This document shows positions 44,282 through 52,312 of a stretch of 64,000 bases of DNA, piece after piece. The translations under genes and the position numbers were made by a program. The DNA comes from Paenibacillus_AR mesotrionivorans. Lineage in GTDB: Bacteria > Bacillota > Bacilli > Paenibacillales > NBRC-103111. The number at the start of each line of letters is the position of its first letter. Position 1 is the stretch's first letter. The DNA lies in assembly GCF_046098205.1 (NCBI RefSeq), contig NZ_JBJURJ010000009.1, forward strand, positions 1 through 64,000, written 5' to 3'. Below the pieces are notes generated by a model, which did not search any database, was not told the origin of the DNA, and saw only the letters and a list, made by a program, of their open reading frames with translations.

Positions 44282-44467
44282 CTAACGGACCGCACAGCCT
44301 TTATTTCACGCGAGAGTGCTGTGGGGAAAATCTTACGGACACCAGAGCCGCTATTGGCGTCGAATTGTCACCATTCAGGGGTTTTCGGAGCAAATAGCGG
44401 CGCTCCGGTCCGTTACATTTTGAAAACGGTGATTTTGTGCTGAATAAGGGACGCTGAGTCCGTAAGA
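44282..44467. repeat. CTAACGGA repeat cluster between gcvPB and gcvH
   Basis: Arms CTAACGGACCGCACAG (44282), TTACGGACACCAGAGCCGC (about 44334), inverted AAATAGCGGCGCTCCGGTCC...GTTAC and CTGAGTCCGTAAG (ending 44467). The first-base G/C after CGGA differs in concert in facing arms (GGACC with GGTCC), which looks like pairing is maintained. This gap holds no coding frame that I can support. Confidence 0.7.
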
Positions 44468-44577
44468 ATGCGGAGTGCGCTTTTGGTGGTGCATCAGAAG
44501 CTTGCTGGCAGGGAATCAGGTGTCCGGCGGCGAAGAGAATAGACAAAGCAAGGCGAAACGAGGAGGCGCGTAGGAAA

Positions 44578-44964
44578 ATGAGTGAGATTAGAGAAGGATT
44601 GGGTTATACGGAAGAGCATGAATGGGCGCTGGCTGCTGACGAAAACACTGTGCGCGTCGGAATTACGGATTATGCCCAAATCCAGCTGGGGGACATCGTA
44701 TTTGTGGAGCTGCCGGAAATCGGTGCAGCTGTTGCACAGGGGGACAGCCTAGGCTCCATTGAATCGGTAAAAACAGTATCCGACCTCTACAGCCCGGTGA
44801 GCGGCAAGGTGGTTAAGGTGAACGAAGCTCTGCTGGATCAGCCGGAGCTGGTAAATGCGGAACCCTACGAAGGCGGATGGATTGCTGAAATCCAGGTGGA
44901 CGGAGCCGCGGCGGCCGTTGGCGGTCTGCTGGAACTTGCAGCCTACAAGGCTTTGGTAGAATAG
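44578..44964 (+). CDS. gcvH: glycine cleavage H protein
   Basis: 128 residues, the lipoyl carrier shuttling between P, T and L proteins. Lipoylated Lys65 lies in IESVKTVSDLYSP. Full-length fold from YTEEHEWALA to the C-terminal helix. GGAGGCGCGTAGGAAA lies before the ATG. The L protein (dihydrolipoyl dehydrogenase) is not in this window. Confidence 0.95.
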   Translation: MSEIREGLGYTEEHEWALAADENTVRVGITDYAQIQLGDIVFVELPEIGAAVAQGDSLGSIESVKTVSDLYSPVSGKVVKVNEALLDQPELVNAEPYEGGWIAEIQVDGAAAAVGGLLELAAYKALVE

Positions 44965-45001
44965 CAGGCTTCATTCTCATACGGACTACACAGGGCACGC
45001 G

Positions 45002-45046
45002 AAACACCGTTTGCGCCTCCTTCGGGAAGCTGCTGGCGGTGTTTTT
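45002..45046 (+). terminator. terminator after gcvH
   Basis: AAACACCG (45002-45009) and CGGTGTTT (45037-45044) with an inner GC-rich hairpin and a T run. Confidence 0.75.
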
Positions 45047-45199
45047 GTGCTGTATATAGGGTACATTACCTTACATTACCCCCTTGTTGCCTACTCTCCC
45101 CTTCGCTCAGGTTTGTCACAAGGTAAGGTAATCAGGATGTAGAATCAGGAGGCAAATAAAAAGGGGCTGGCCGAGGAAAGCTGTCGCGCGAATAGGGAA

Positions 45200-45435
45200 T
45201 TGGTATTGGGTAAAGAAGAAAGTAGAGAAGAGTATACAGATGAAAATAGAAAATAGTGCAGAAGAGAATATAGAAGAGAGTACAAAAGACAGCAGAGAGA
45301 AGAGAGCAGAGATCAGAGAGCAGAGAGCAGAGAGAAGAGAGCAGAAAGCAGAGAGCAGAAAGCAGAAAGAAAAAAGAAGAAAGAAGAGAGAAGAGAGAAA
45401 AGAGAAAAGAGAAGAGACCAGAGAAGAGTCAGGGA
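45200..45435. repeat. almost pure purine (GA-rich) tract
   Basis: About 235 bases are nearly all A and G on the plus strand, built from imperfect AGAGAGCAGA and AGAAAGCAGA units, with few T or C. It includes a 72-codon Lys/Arg/Glu-rich frame (45240-45458) that I regard as a by-product of the composition. The remaining 44965-45594 gap holds the gcvH terminator and a 10-bp inverted repeat (ATTACCTTAC at 45065, GTAAGGTAAT at 45123). Confidence 0.75.
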
Positions 45436-45594
45436 GCGCTCCTGAGCAAAGGGGATAATGGACGACAAGGAGGGGAAATCCCCCTATCGGCTGCCGAAAC
45501 GCCGTTTTTTTCCAGATTTTCTCCTCAAAAAGATGAAAAAAGCTTGAACAACGATTATTATTTTAAATAAGAAATATTGCAAGGAGTTGGTCAA

Positions 45595-47181
45595 ATGATG
45601 AGCCTTAAAGCTGTGTCGGGCACGGAAGCGATGGTTGTAAGTCCTCATCATCTGGCCTCTGCCGCCGGAGCGAAAATGCTGATGCGGGGCGGCAATGCGT
45701 TTGATGCTGCGGTGGCTGTAAGCGCCTGTCTGGCGGTGGTCTATCCGCATCTGGCCGGGTTGGGTGGAGACGCCTTTTGGATGGCCTATTCCTGGGGAGA
45801 CGGAGCTCCCCGGGTGTACAATGCAAGCGGCCGTTCCGGCCATCTGGTTACCCGCGAGCAATTTGCAGGGCAGACCCTCATTCCCTCACAAGGTCCTAAA
45901 AGCGTCTTAACGGTGCCAGGAATGGCAGACGGCTGGCAGGCATTGCTTCGGGAGTACGGCACCATGACGCTGGCGGAGGTGCTGGAGCCGGCTATCGGTT
46001 ACGCCCTCAACGGTATGCCTGTGGCTCCGCATCTGCACGGGTCGCTGACGGAACGGGCACTGATGCTGTCCATGCACAGCGGCACAGCCCGGGTTTACCT
46101 GCCCGGCGGTAAGATTCCCCAGACCGGCACGAAGCTGGTCCAGCGCCAGCTGGGAGAAAGCCTGCGGAAGCTGGCGGTTGGCGGGATAGAGGATTTTTAT
46201 AAAGGTGAGCTGGCCCGGACCATAACGGAATCCTTGCAGACCCAAGGCGGTCTGTTGACCATGGAGGATTTCGCCGCCCATAGCGGGGAATGGACAACAC
46301 CTGTTACGGGCAGCTACAGAGGTTATGAGATCTGCCAGGCCCCGCCCAACTCCCAGGGCATTGCCGGGATTTTGGCGCTGCACATTCTTGAACACAAGGA
46401 CATAAGCACTATTCCCCATGGCTCGTATGAGTATTATCATCTGTTGGTGGAAGCCGTAAAGGCAGGTATCCGGGACCGTGACCTGTATTTTACAGATCCC
46501 GTCTTCCATCCCGTTCCGCTGGACCGGCTGTTGGCGAAGGAGTATGGCCTCACCCAATTCGCCGATATCGGCAAGAACCGGGCTGCAGATCTGAAGCCAA
46601 ACGCCTTGGCGGAGGATTCGGTATATGCTGCAGTGACCGACAAGGAAGGCAATGCCGTTTCCTTCATGCAGGGACTCTCAATGGAATTTGGCTCCTTGGT
46701 CACGGCGGGGGATACGGGTATCCTGCTGCATAACCAGGGTGCCCAATTCAGCTTGGACCCAACGCATCCCAATGCCCTGGAGCCGGGGAAACGCAGCCTC
46801 CATTCCTTGATGCCCGCAATGGCTCTGCGGGAAGGAAAACCGGCCATACTTTACGGCGCCCAGGGGGGCGACGGCCAAGCTCAAACCCAAACCGCGATTC
46901 TCACCCGGATGATTGATTACGGGATGGATCCCCAACAGGCAATCCATGAGCCCCGGTGGGTGTGGGGAAGAAGCCGGGGAGAGCTGGCTGCGGAGCTGAG
47001 GCTGGAAAAACGGATAACCACTGATACCATCGACAAGCTGAGGCAGGCGGGACATCAGGTGAAAATGGTGAAGCCCGTCGACGGGCTGATGGGCCATGCC
47101 CATGCCATCCGGATCATGGAAAACGGCTGCCTGTCCGGAGGGACAGACCCGCGCAGCGACGGCTCCGTCATCGGTTGGTGA
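45595..47181 (+). CDS. gamma-glutamyltransferase-like Ntn hydrolase (YwrD-like), Ser nucleophile
   Basis: About 528 residues, no signal peptide, so cytoplasmic. GGT-type sequence throughout (AAGAKMLMRGGNAFDAAVAV, GLGGDAFWM, PGMADGWQALL, GSYRGYEICQAPPNSQGI, YGAQGGDGQAQTQ). At the autocleavage and nucleophile site the pattern is EDSVYAAVTDKEGNAV, so the catalytic Thr of classical GGT is Ser342 here. The relative of known function is gamma-glutamyl transfer or hydrolysis from glutathione; YwrD-like members are poorly characterised and may act as acylases. ATG 45595 has AAGGAG 8 bases upstream. Followed by its own terminator. Confidence 0.85.
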   Translation: MMSLKAVSGTEAMVVSPHHLASAAGAKMLMRGGNAFDAAVAVSACLAVVYPHLAGLGGDAFWMAYSWGDGAPRVYNASGRSGHLVTREQFAGQTLIPSQGPKSVLTVPGMADGWQALLREYGTMTLAEVLEPAIGYALNGMPVAPHLHGSLTERALMLSMHSGTARVYLPGGKIPQTGTKLVQRQLGESLRKLAVGGIEDFYKGELARTITESLQTQGGLLTMEDFAAHSGEWTTPVTGSYRGYEICQAPPNSQGIAGILALHILEHKDISTIPHGSYEYYHLLVEAVKAGIRDRDLYFTDPVFHPVPLDRLLAKEYGLTQFADIGKNRAADLKPNALAEDSVYAAVTDKEGNAVSFMQGLSMEFGSLVTAGDTGILLHNQGAQFSLDPTHPNALEPGKRSLHSLMPAMALREGKPAILYGAQGGDGQAQTQTAILTRMIDYGMDPQQAIHEPRWVWGRSRGELAAELRLEKRITTDTIDKLRQAGHQVKMVKPVDGLMGHAHAIRIMENGCLSGGTDPRSDGSVIGW

Positions 47182-47217
47182 CGTACGAATATTTTGCAGG
47201 CCCCACGGCCATGGTTC

Positions 47218-47260
47218 AAGCCGCTCGACATCCGTACGGATGCTCCGAGTCGGCTTTTTT
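47218..47260 (+). terminator. terminator after the GGT-like gene
   Basis: AAGCCG...ATCCG pairs with CGGAT...CGGCTT and ends in TTTTTT. Confidence 0.8.
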
Positions 47261-47284
47261 AACAATCAGCACTGCTTTTTCCCT

Positions 47285-47312
47285 TTGGACAGCCGTATGG
47301 TTCCGGTATAAT
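47285..47312 (+). promoter_or_regulatory. sigma-A promoter of sugar module 2
   Basis: TTGGAC (47285-47290), 16 bases, TATAAT (47307-47312). The -10 overlaps an in-frame ATG at 47311, which therefore cannot be the kinase start. Confidence 0.75.
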
Positions 47313-47358
47313 GAAAATGGGAATATCTATGGATAAGCATCCGGAAAAGGGGTGGATC

Positions 47359-49152
47359 ATGAGAAGGCTATTCCATTCCGTCACACAATTCTACCGTAAT
47401 CTGCGGATTAAGCTGAAGCTGTTCATTATGCTGTTCTCCATTATGATCGGCTGCATCATGCTAACCTATGGCGTGCTTCAGTATGCCTATTCGATTTATG
47501 ACCGGCAGATTTACGAACGGTCCTCGCAGGTGTTGAATTTGACGGCCAACAGCATTGAGAATGAGCTGAGAGGCATTGAAAATACCAGCTTCAATATTGC
47601 CACCGACCCCACAATCCAAAGCAAGCTGAATGCCCTGAGGGCTGACCCCTCCGAAATGAATTACGAGCGCCACAAAATCCGCGATGACATGATCCTCCGC
47701 CTGGTCCAGTTTGCCGGGTCCGAAAAATATGTCGCCACGGCCGATATTATGGATTTGTCGGGCAACATTATTTCGGCCGGCCGGGAAGCGGTTTGGACCG
47801 AGGAATACAAACGCGGCATATGGAACGAAGCCAACGAAGGAGAAGGCGGGCTGCGCTGGATGCTGTCCATGCAAGGGGACCCATACCTGGTGGCGACCCG
47901 GCTCATCCGTTCCTATAACTCCAATCTGAGACTGGATCTGGAGACACTAGGGGTACTGGTGGTCCGCATCCGCATGAACGAAATTGTTCATGATATTGCC
48001 GCCGGATCAGAGCTGGCTTCCGGTGAGCTATTAATTTCGACGGATAAGGGACTGATTTTTTCCGGAACGGACTCCGTTGTAGGCTCCCAGCGGGACTACC
48101 TACATACACCTTTGACCCACGATTATGAGGTGCGGAATGAAAACGGTCACAAGATCTTCGTGTCCCAGATGATTTCCGGCTATACCGGCTGGATTTACTC
48201 CAGCATCATTCCCTTTGATACGATCTTCGAGCGGATTTCTTGGATGAAAAATTTGCTGATTGCGGTTTTTTCCGCCAGCATGTTTGTGATCATTCTGGTT
48301 GCCTTCCGGGTGGCTCAGGGGATAACTGGCCCCATTGAAGAGCTCATCGGCAGAATGAAGCAGGTGCAGAAGGGGGATTTCTCCACTGAGGGGATTGCTG
48401 ATCTGACAGTGGGCAACAACCTGAACAAGGATGAGATTGGGCAGTTGCACCGCACCTTCCGGATTATGATCCAGCAGATTGATGAGCTGATCCACGAAAA
48501 TTACGCCAAACAGCTGACCATTAAGGAAACTCAATTTAAGGCGCTTCAGGCCCAGATTAATCCGCATTTTTTGTACAATACCCTGGAATCCATCAATTGG
48601 GAGGCCAAAATGGGGGGGCAGGTGCAAATTTCCCGGATGGTGGAATCCCTCGGGTTTCTGCTGCGCAACTCCATCAGCCAAAAGGAATCCATTGTTACGC
48701 TGGGTCAGGAATTGGATATAATCCGCCATTATCTGACCATCCAGCAAACCCGGTTTGAGGAGCGACTGGTATTTACCCAGGATGTGCCGCCGCATTTTTA
48801 TTCCTGTCCTATCCCTAAGCTGACCCTGCAGCCCCTGGTGGAAAATGCCATTCATCATGCCCTCGAGCCGATGGTGAATCCGTGCCACATCACCATCCGC
48901 GCTTGGGAGGAGTTGGACCACCTGGTGGTGACGGTAGAGGATAACGGGCCTGGTATGGTTCCCGAGATGCTGGAGCGGGTGCGCCGCGGTGAGGTGCAGT
49001 CCAAGGGCAACGGCATCGGACTGTCGAATATCCGGGAACGGATTGTGCTGGCTTTTGGGGAGCATTACGGACTGGAGATCCAGAGCGAGCCGCAGCGGGG
49101 CACGCGTATCCTGGTTCATATTCCGCTGGAAAGGGATGATCTGCATGTATAA
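47359..49152 (+). CDS. YesM-type sensor histidine kinase (sugar module 2)
   Basis: About 597 residues. TM1 (LKLFIMLFSIMIGCIMLTYG), extracytoplasmic sensor domain to about residue 290, TM2 (LLIAVFSASMFVIILVAFRV), HAMP, His_kinase with INPHFLYNTLES, and HATPase (PLVENAIHHALEP, EDNGPGMVPE, GIGLSNIRERI). ATG 47359 is chosen because AAAAGGGGTGGATC precedes it and the earlier ATG at 47311 lies within the promoter. Overlaps the regulator gene by 8 bases. Paralogous to the kinase at 520-2343. Confidence 0.9.
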   Translation: MRRLFHSVTQFYRNLRIKLKLFIMLFSIMIGCIMLTYGVLQYAYSIYDRQIYERSSQVLNLTANSIENELRGIENTSFNIATDPTIQSKLNALRADPSEMNYERHKIRDDMILRLVQFAGSEKYVATADIMDLSGNIISAGREAVWTEEYKRGIWNEANEGEGGLRWMLSMQGDPYLVATRLIRSYNSNLRLDLETLGVLVVRIRMNEIVHDIAAGSELASGELLISTDKGLIFSGTDSVVGSQRDYLHTPLTHDYEVRNENGHKIFVSQMISGYTGWIYSSIIPFDTIFERISWMKNLLIAVFSASMFVIILVAFRVAQGITGPIEELIGRMKQVQKGDFSTEGIADLTVGNNLNKDEIGQLHRTFRIMIQQIDELIHENYAKQLTIKETQFKALQAQINPHFLYNTLESINWEAKMGGQVQISRMVESLGFLLRNSISQKESIVTLGQELDIIRHYLTIQQTRFEERLVFTQDVPPHFYSCPIPKLTLQPLVENAIHHALEPMVNPCHITIRAWEELDHLVVTVEDNGPGMVPEMLERVRRGEVQSKGNGIGLSNIRERIVLAFGEHYGLEIQSEPQRGTRILVHIPLERDDLHV

Positions 49153-50737
49153 GGTTCTGCTGGTGGATGACGAACGCATCATCCTGACGGGCATTTCCCA
49201 AATAGTCAATTGGCAGGCCTGCGGCACAGAGCTGGCAGGAACAGCCCGCAACGGGCTGGAGGCGCTGGATTTTATTGTGGCAACCCCGCCTGACATCATC
49301 ATCAGCGATATCCGTATGCCCGGCATGGACGGTCTGGAACTGGTGGCCAAGGTGAAGGCCATCAACCCCGATATCCGCTTCATCCTGCTGTCCGGCTTCA
49401 GTGAATTCGATTATGCCAAAACCGCCATGCAGTACGGCGTTAAGCATTACCTGCTCAAACCCTGCAATGAATCGGTCATCGAGGATTCCCTAAGGGAGCT
49501 GGTGGAGGACCTTCAGCAATCTGAGGGTAGGGAACAGTTTGTCCAAAACTTGAAGCACCGCCTGGACAAGGTGATGCCTCATGTGAAGGAGCAGTTCCTC
49601 AAGGAATTCGTCACCAACAAAATGTACGGCAGCCAGGACTGGGACTATTACTGCAAGCTGTTCGACCTGCATTGGGAGAACCGGCCGGTGCGGCTGATAT
49701 TGTTCCAACTGGAAGGCCCTTTTGAATTTGAGCATCTTTTTGCCGTAAAGAACATTGCCGAGGAGATTCTCGACAGACCGCTGCTGAGCTCCACAGTGGG
49801 CCATCAAGTGCTGCTCCTGATTGAGGATGACGGGCATCCGGAGGGAACCTTCCAGCGGATGACGGATATCCGGCAGACCTTCCAGGGCTTCTATAAGATG
49901 GGCCTGACCATCGCGCTGAGCGAGCCGGGGGATATGGCCCAGGCCAGGCTCCTGTATAAACAAACGCTTGAATGCCTCAACCACCGCTTCTATCTGGGTG
50001 AAGGAAGCCTGATCACCCTACGGGACATCCAGGCTCCGGAGACGCCGGTTATTGCCGAGCTGCCGTTTGATGAGGACAGCTTCCTGCTGCAGATCAAATC
50101 CGGCCAGATCGAGCATGCCGAGGAAACCATCCAGCGGCTGTTCAAGCAGGTGGCGGAGATGCGTCAGGACCTGCACACCTCCAAGTCCTACATTATCCAA
50201 AGCTATATGGCCATGATCCGCCAGGGCGGCAAGGAGGATATTACCGGCTACATGAACAAGCTGGTGCAGCTTCTGGAGACCAACACCCTGCCCGGAATCC
50301 AGCAGACCTTCCTCCAGGTGGCCAGGGAAATCGCCAAAAAGCATTACGAGCAAAACAAACAAAAGCATTCGGCCATTATCGGAAAGGTGCTGGATATCAT
50401 AAACAGTCATATCTCCGATCCGGAATTATCGCTGAATTGGGTGGCCAACCAGATGCTGTACATGAATGCCGACTATTTGGGCAAGCTATTCAAGAAAGAA
50501 ACAGGAGATAAATTCTCCAACTATGTAATAAAGCTGCGGGTCAAAAAAGCGGCCGAACGTATCGCCCAGAATGAGGATGTGAAGATTTTTGAGCTGGCGG
50601 AGCAGCTGGGGTTCGGGGATAACCCGCAATATTTCAGCCAGGTTTTTAAAAAAGTGGTGGGATGTACCCCCTCCGAATATATGAAATCTCCCACACAACT
50701 CGGTTTTTTAAACAAGGATGACGGATTTTTGGATTAA
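49145..50737 (+). CDS. YesN-type response regulator with AraC domain (sugar module 2)
   Basis: About 530 residues. Receiver starts MYKVLLVDDERI; phospho-Asp in DIIISDIRMPGMDG; Lys in YLLKPC. C-terminal AraC pair (LNWVANQMLYMNADYLGKLF, IFELAEQLGFGDNPQYFSQVF, CTPSEY). The ATG lies inside the kinase 3' end, so translation is coupled. It presumably activates the binding-protein and permease genes that follow. Confidence 0.9.
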   Translation: MYKVLLVDDERIILTGISQIVNWQACGTELAGTARNGLEALDFIVATPPDIIISDIRMPGMDGLELVAKVKAINPDIRFILLSGFSEFDYAKTAMQYGVKHYLLKPCNESVIEDSLRELVEDLQQSEGREQFVQNLKHRLDKVMPHVKEQFLKEFVTNKMYGSQDWDYYCKLFDLHWENRPVRLILFQLEGPFEFEHLFAVKNIAEEILDRPLLSSTVGHQVLLLIEDDGHPEGTFQRMTDIRQTFQGFYKMGLTIALSEPGDMAQARLLYKQTLECLNHRFYLGEGSLITLRDIQAPETPVIAELPFDEDSFLLQIKSGQIEHAEETIQRLFKQVAEMRQDLHTSKSYIIQSYMAMIRQGGKEDITGYMNKLVQLLETNTLPGIQQTFLQVAREIAKKHYEQNKQKHSAIIGKVLDIINSHISDPELSLNWVANQMLYMNADYLGKLFKKETGDKFSNYVIKLRVKKAAERIAQNEDVKIFELAEQLGFGDNPQYFSQVFKKVVGCTPSEYMKSPTQLGFLNKDDGFLD

Positions 50738-50822
50738 AAGTCGGGTCAAAATAACGGATAATAACAGTGTAAGGAATGAAAGCACTTCCAAGCTCGCTTA
50801 ATCATAAAGGGGAGGAATACAC

Positions 50823-52157
50823 GTGAAAAAGACAATTACAGCAGTTTTATCCGCTGCTCTGCTTGTGACTGCAGCCGGTTGCGGCGGCGGTGGAGACAAG
50901 AAGGATTCCGGAGCAAGTGCAGCGCCTACAGCGGGCGCTTCTGCAGGAGCTACAACCGGCGCCAAAAAAGATCCGGTGAAGCTGCGGATCGCCTGGTGGG
51001 GCGGCCAAGCCAGACATGATTACACCCTGAAGGTTATCGAGATGTACCAAAAAGCAAACCCGCATGTGACCATCGAATCGGAATATGCGCCTTTTGATGA
51101 CTACTGGAAGAAGCTGGCTCCCCAAGCTGCTGCCAATCAGCTTCCCGACATCATCCAGATGGACATTTCCTACCTGACCCAATACGGCGGGCGTGACCAG
51201 CTTGAGGATCTGACCCCCTACACCAAAAACGGCATCCTGGATATCTCCAGCGTCAGTGCCAATGCGGTGGACGGCGGCAAGGTTAAGGATAAGCTGGTAG
51301 CCATGAACCTGGGTGTGAACGCTTTGGGCATCACCATGGACTTCAACATGCTGAAAACCCTGGGCATCGAAGCCCCCAAGAAGGATTGGACCTGGGATGA
51401 CCTGACCAAAATCGGTGAAGCAGCAAAGGGTAAAGGCAAGATTATGGGCGGCTTCCGTCATGACGTATACTTCCCGTACTATCTGCGTACCTTGGGCATG
51501 AAGATGTACAAGGAAGACGGCACCGGACTCAGCTATGCTGATGACAAGCCGTTTGTAGACTACTTCACCATGTACCAAAAATGGTATGATGCCGGCATGC
51601 TCCTGACTCTGGACAAGGAAGCCACCAAGAAGGGCACACCGGAAGAAGACGAAATGGTTATGGGCAACTCCATCTCCACAGTAGGCTGGTCCAACCAATT
51701 CGTGCTGCTGCAAAGCACTGCCAAGCGTGACCTGGAGCTGCAGCCGATGCCGGGCCCCAATGCCAACAAAGGTCTGTTCCTGAAGCCCAGCATGTACTTC
51801 TCCGTCACCAAGAACTCGAAGCAAAAGGAAGAAGCGGCTAAGTTCATCAATTTCTGGATCAACGACATTGAAGCCAACAAGATTATCAAGGGCGAACGCG
51901 GCGTACCTGTATCCTCCAAGGTGAAGGAAGCCCTGAAGCCACTCCTGACTCCGGCAGAAGTAAAGGTATTCGATTTCGTGGCTTGGGCTGAGCAAAACAG
52001 CAGCCCGATGGATCCCCCGAACCCTGTCGGCTCCGTAGAAGTGGAAAAGCTGCTGAAGGATATCAGCGAGCAAATCATCTACAAGAAGATTTCGATAGCT
52101 GATGCTGCCGCCAAGTTCCGTAAGGATGCTAACGCAGTGCTTGCCAAGAATAAATAA
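50823..52157 (+). CDS. extracellular solute-binding lipoprotein (sugar module 2)
   Basis: 444 residues starting at GTG 50823 behind AAAGGGGAGGAATAC. Lipoprotein signal MKKTITAVLSAALLVTAAGC with the lipid-modified Cys20, then an Ala/Gly/Thr linker. Family-1 body (RIAWWGGQARHDYTLKVIEM, QLPDIIQMDISYL, WTWDDLTKI, FINFWINDIEANKI) resembles the binding protein of module 1. Captures a sugar for the permeases at 54309-56105. Ligand unknown. Confidence 0.9.
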   Translation: MKKTITAVLSAALLVTAAGCGGGGDKKDSGASAAPTAGASAGATTGAKKDPVKLRIAWWGGQARHDYTLKVIEMYQKANPHVTIESEYAPFDDYWKKLAPQAAANQLPDIIQMDISYLTQYGGRDQLEDLTPYTKNGILDISSVSANAVDGGKVKDKLVAMNLGVNALGITMDFNMLKTLGIEAPKKDWTWDDLTKIGEAAKGKGKIMGGFRHDVYFPYYLRTLGMKMYKEDGTGLSYADDKPFVDYFTMYQKWYDAGMLLTLDKEATKKGTPEEDEMVMGNSISTVGWSNQFVLLQSTAKRDLELQPMPGPNANKGLFLKPSMYFSVTKNSKQKEEAAKFINFWINDIEANKIIKGERGVPVSSKVKEALKPLLTPAEVKVFDFVAWAEQNSSPMDPPNPVGSVEVEKLLKDISEQIIYKKISIADAAAKFRKDANAVLAKNK

Positions 52158-52167
52158 GATTTAACTG

Positions 52168-52196
52168 CCTCCGGGTGCATATCCGGGGGTTTTTTC
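52168..52196 (+). terminator. terminator after binding protein 2
   Basis: CCTCCGG pairs with CCGGGGG across a short loop, followed by TTTTTT. It may allow partial read-through so that the binding protein is made in excess over the membrane parts. Confidence 0.7.
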
Positions 52197-52312
52197 TGTT
52201 TTTTTGCCCTCTCAGCAAGTTGAAGGACCATTGACTCCCGCCTGAAGCGGCCCTAATATGGTGAAGGTGTGTTGTTACCGATCACAAAAAGGACGGGAGA
52301 GAAAAAGAGAAG

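Noticed and set aside
42682..44295. 537-codon minus-strand frame opposite gcvPB
   Set aside because: Shadow of a high-GC gene; the plus strand is a clear glycine decarboxylase subunit and the minus product has no recognisable domain.
45240..45458. 72-residue Lys/Arg/Glu-rich frame
   Set aside because: Lies in a purine tract that is open in several frames; no ribosome site and no globular features.
47311..47358. ATG at 47311 as start of the module 2 kinase
   Set aside because: This ATG overlaps the -10 box TATAAT at 47307-47312, so it cannot be within the mRNA.
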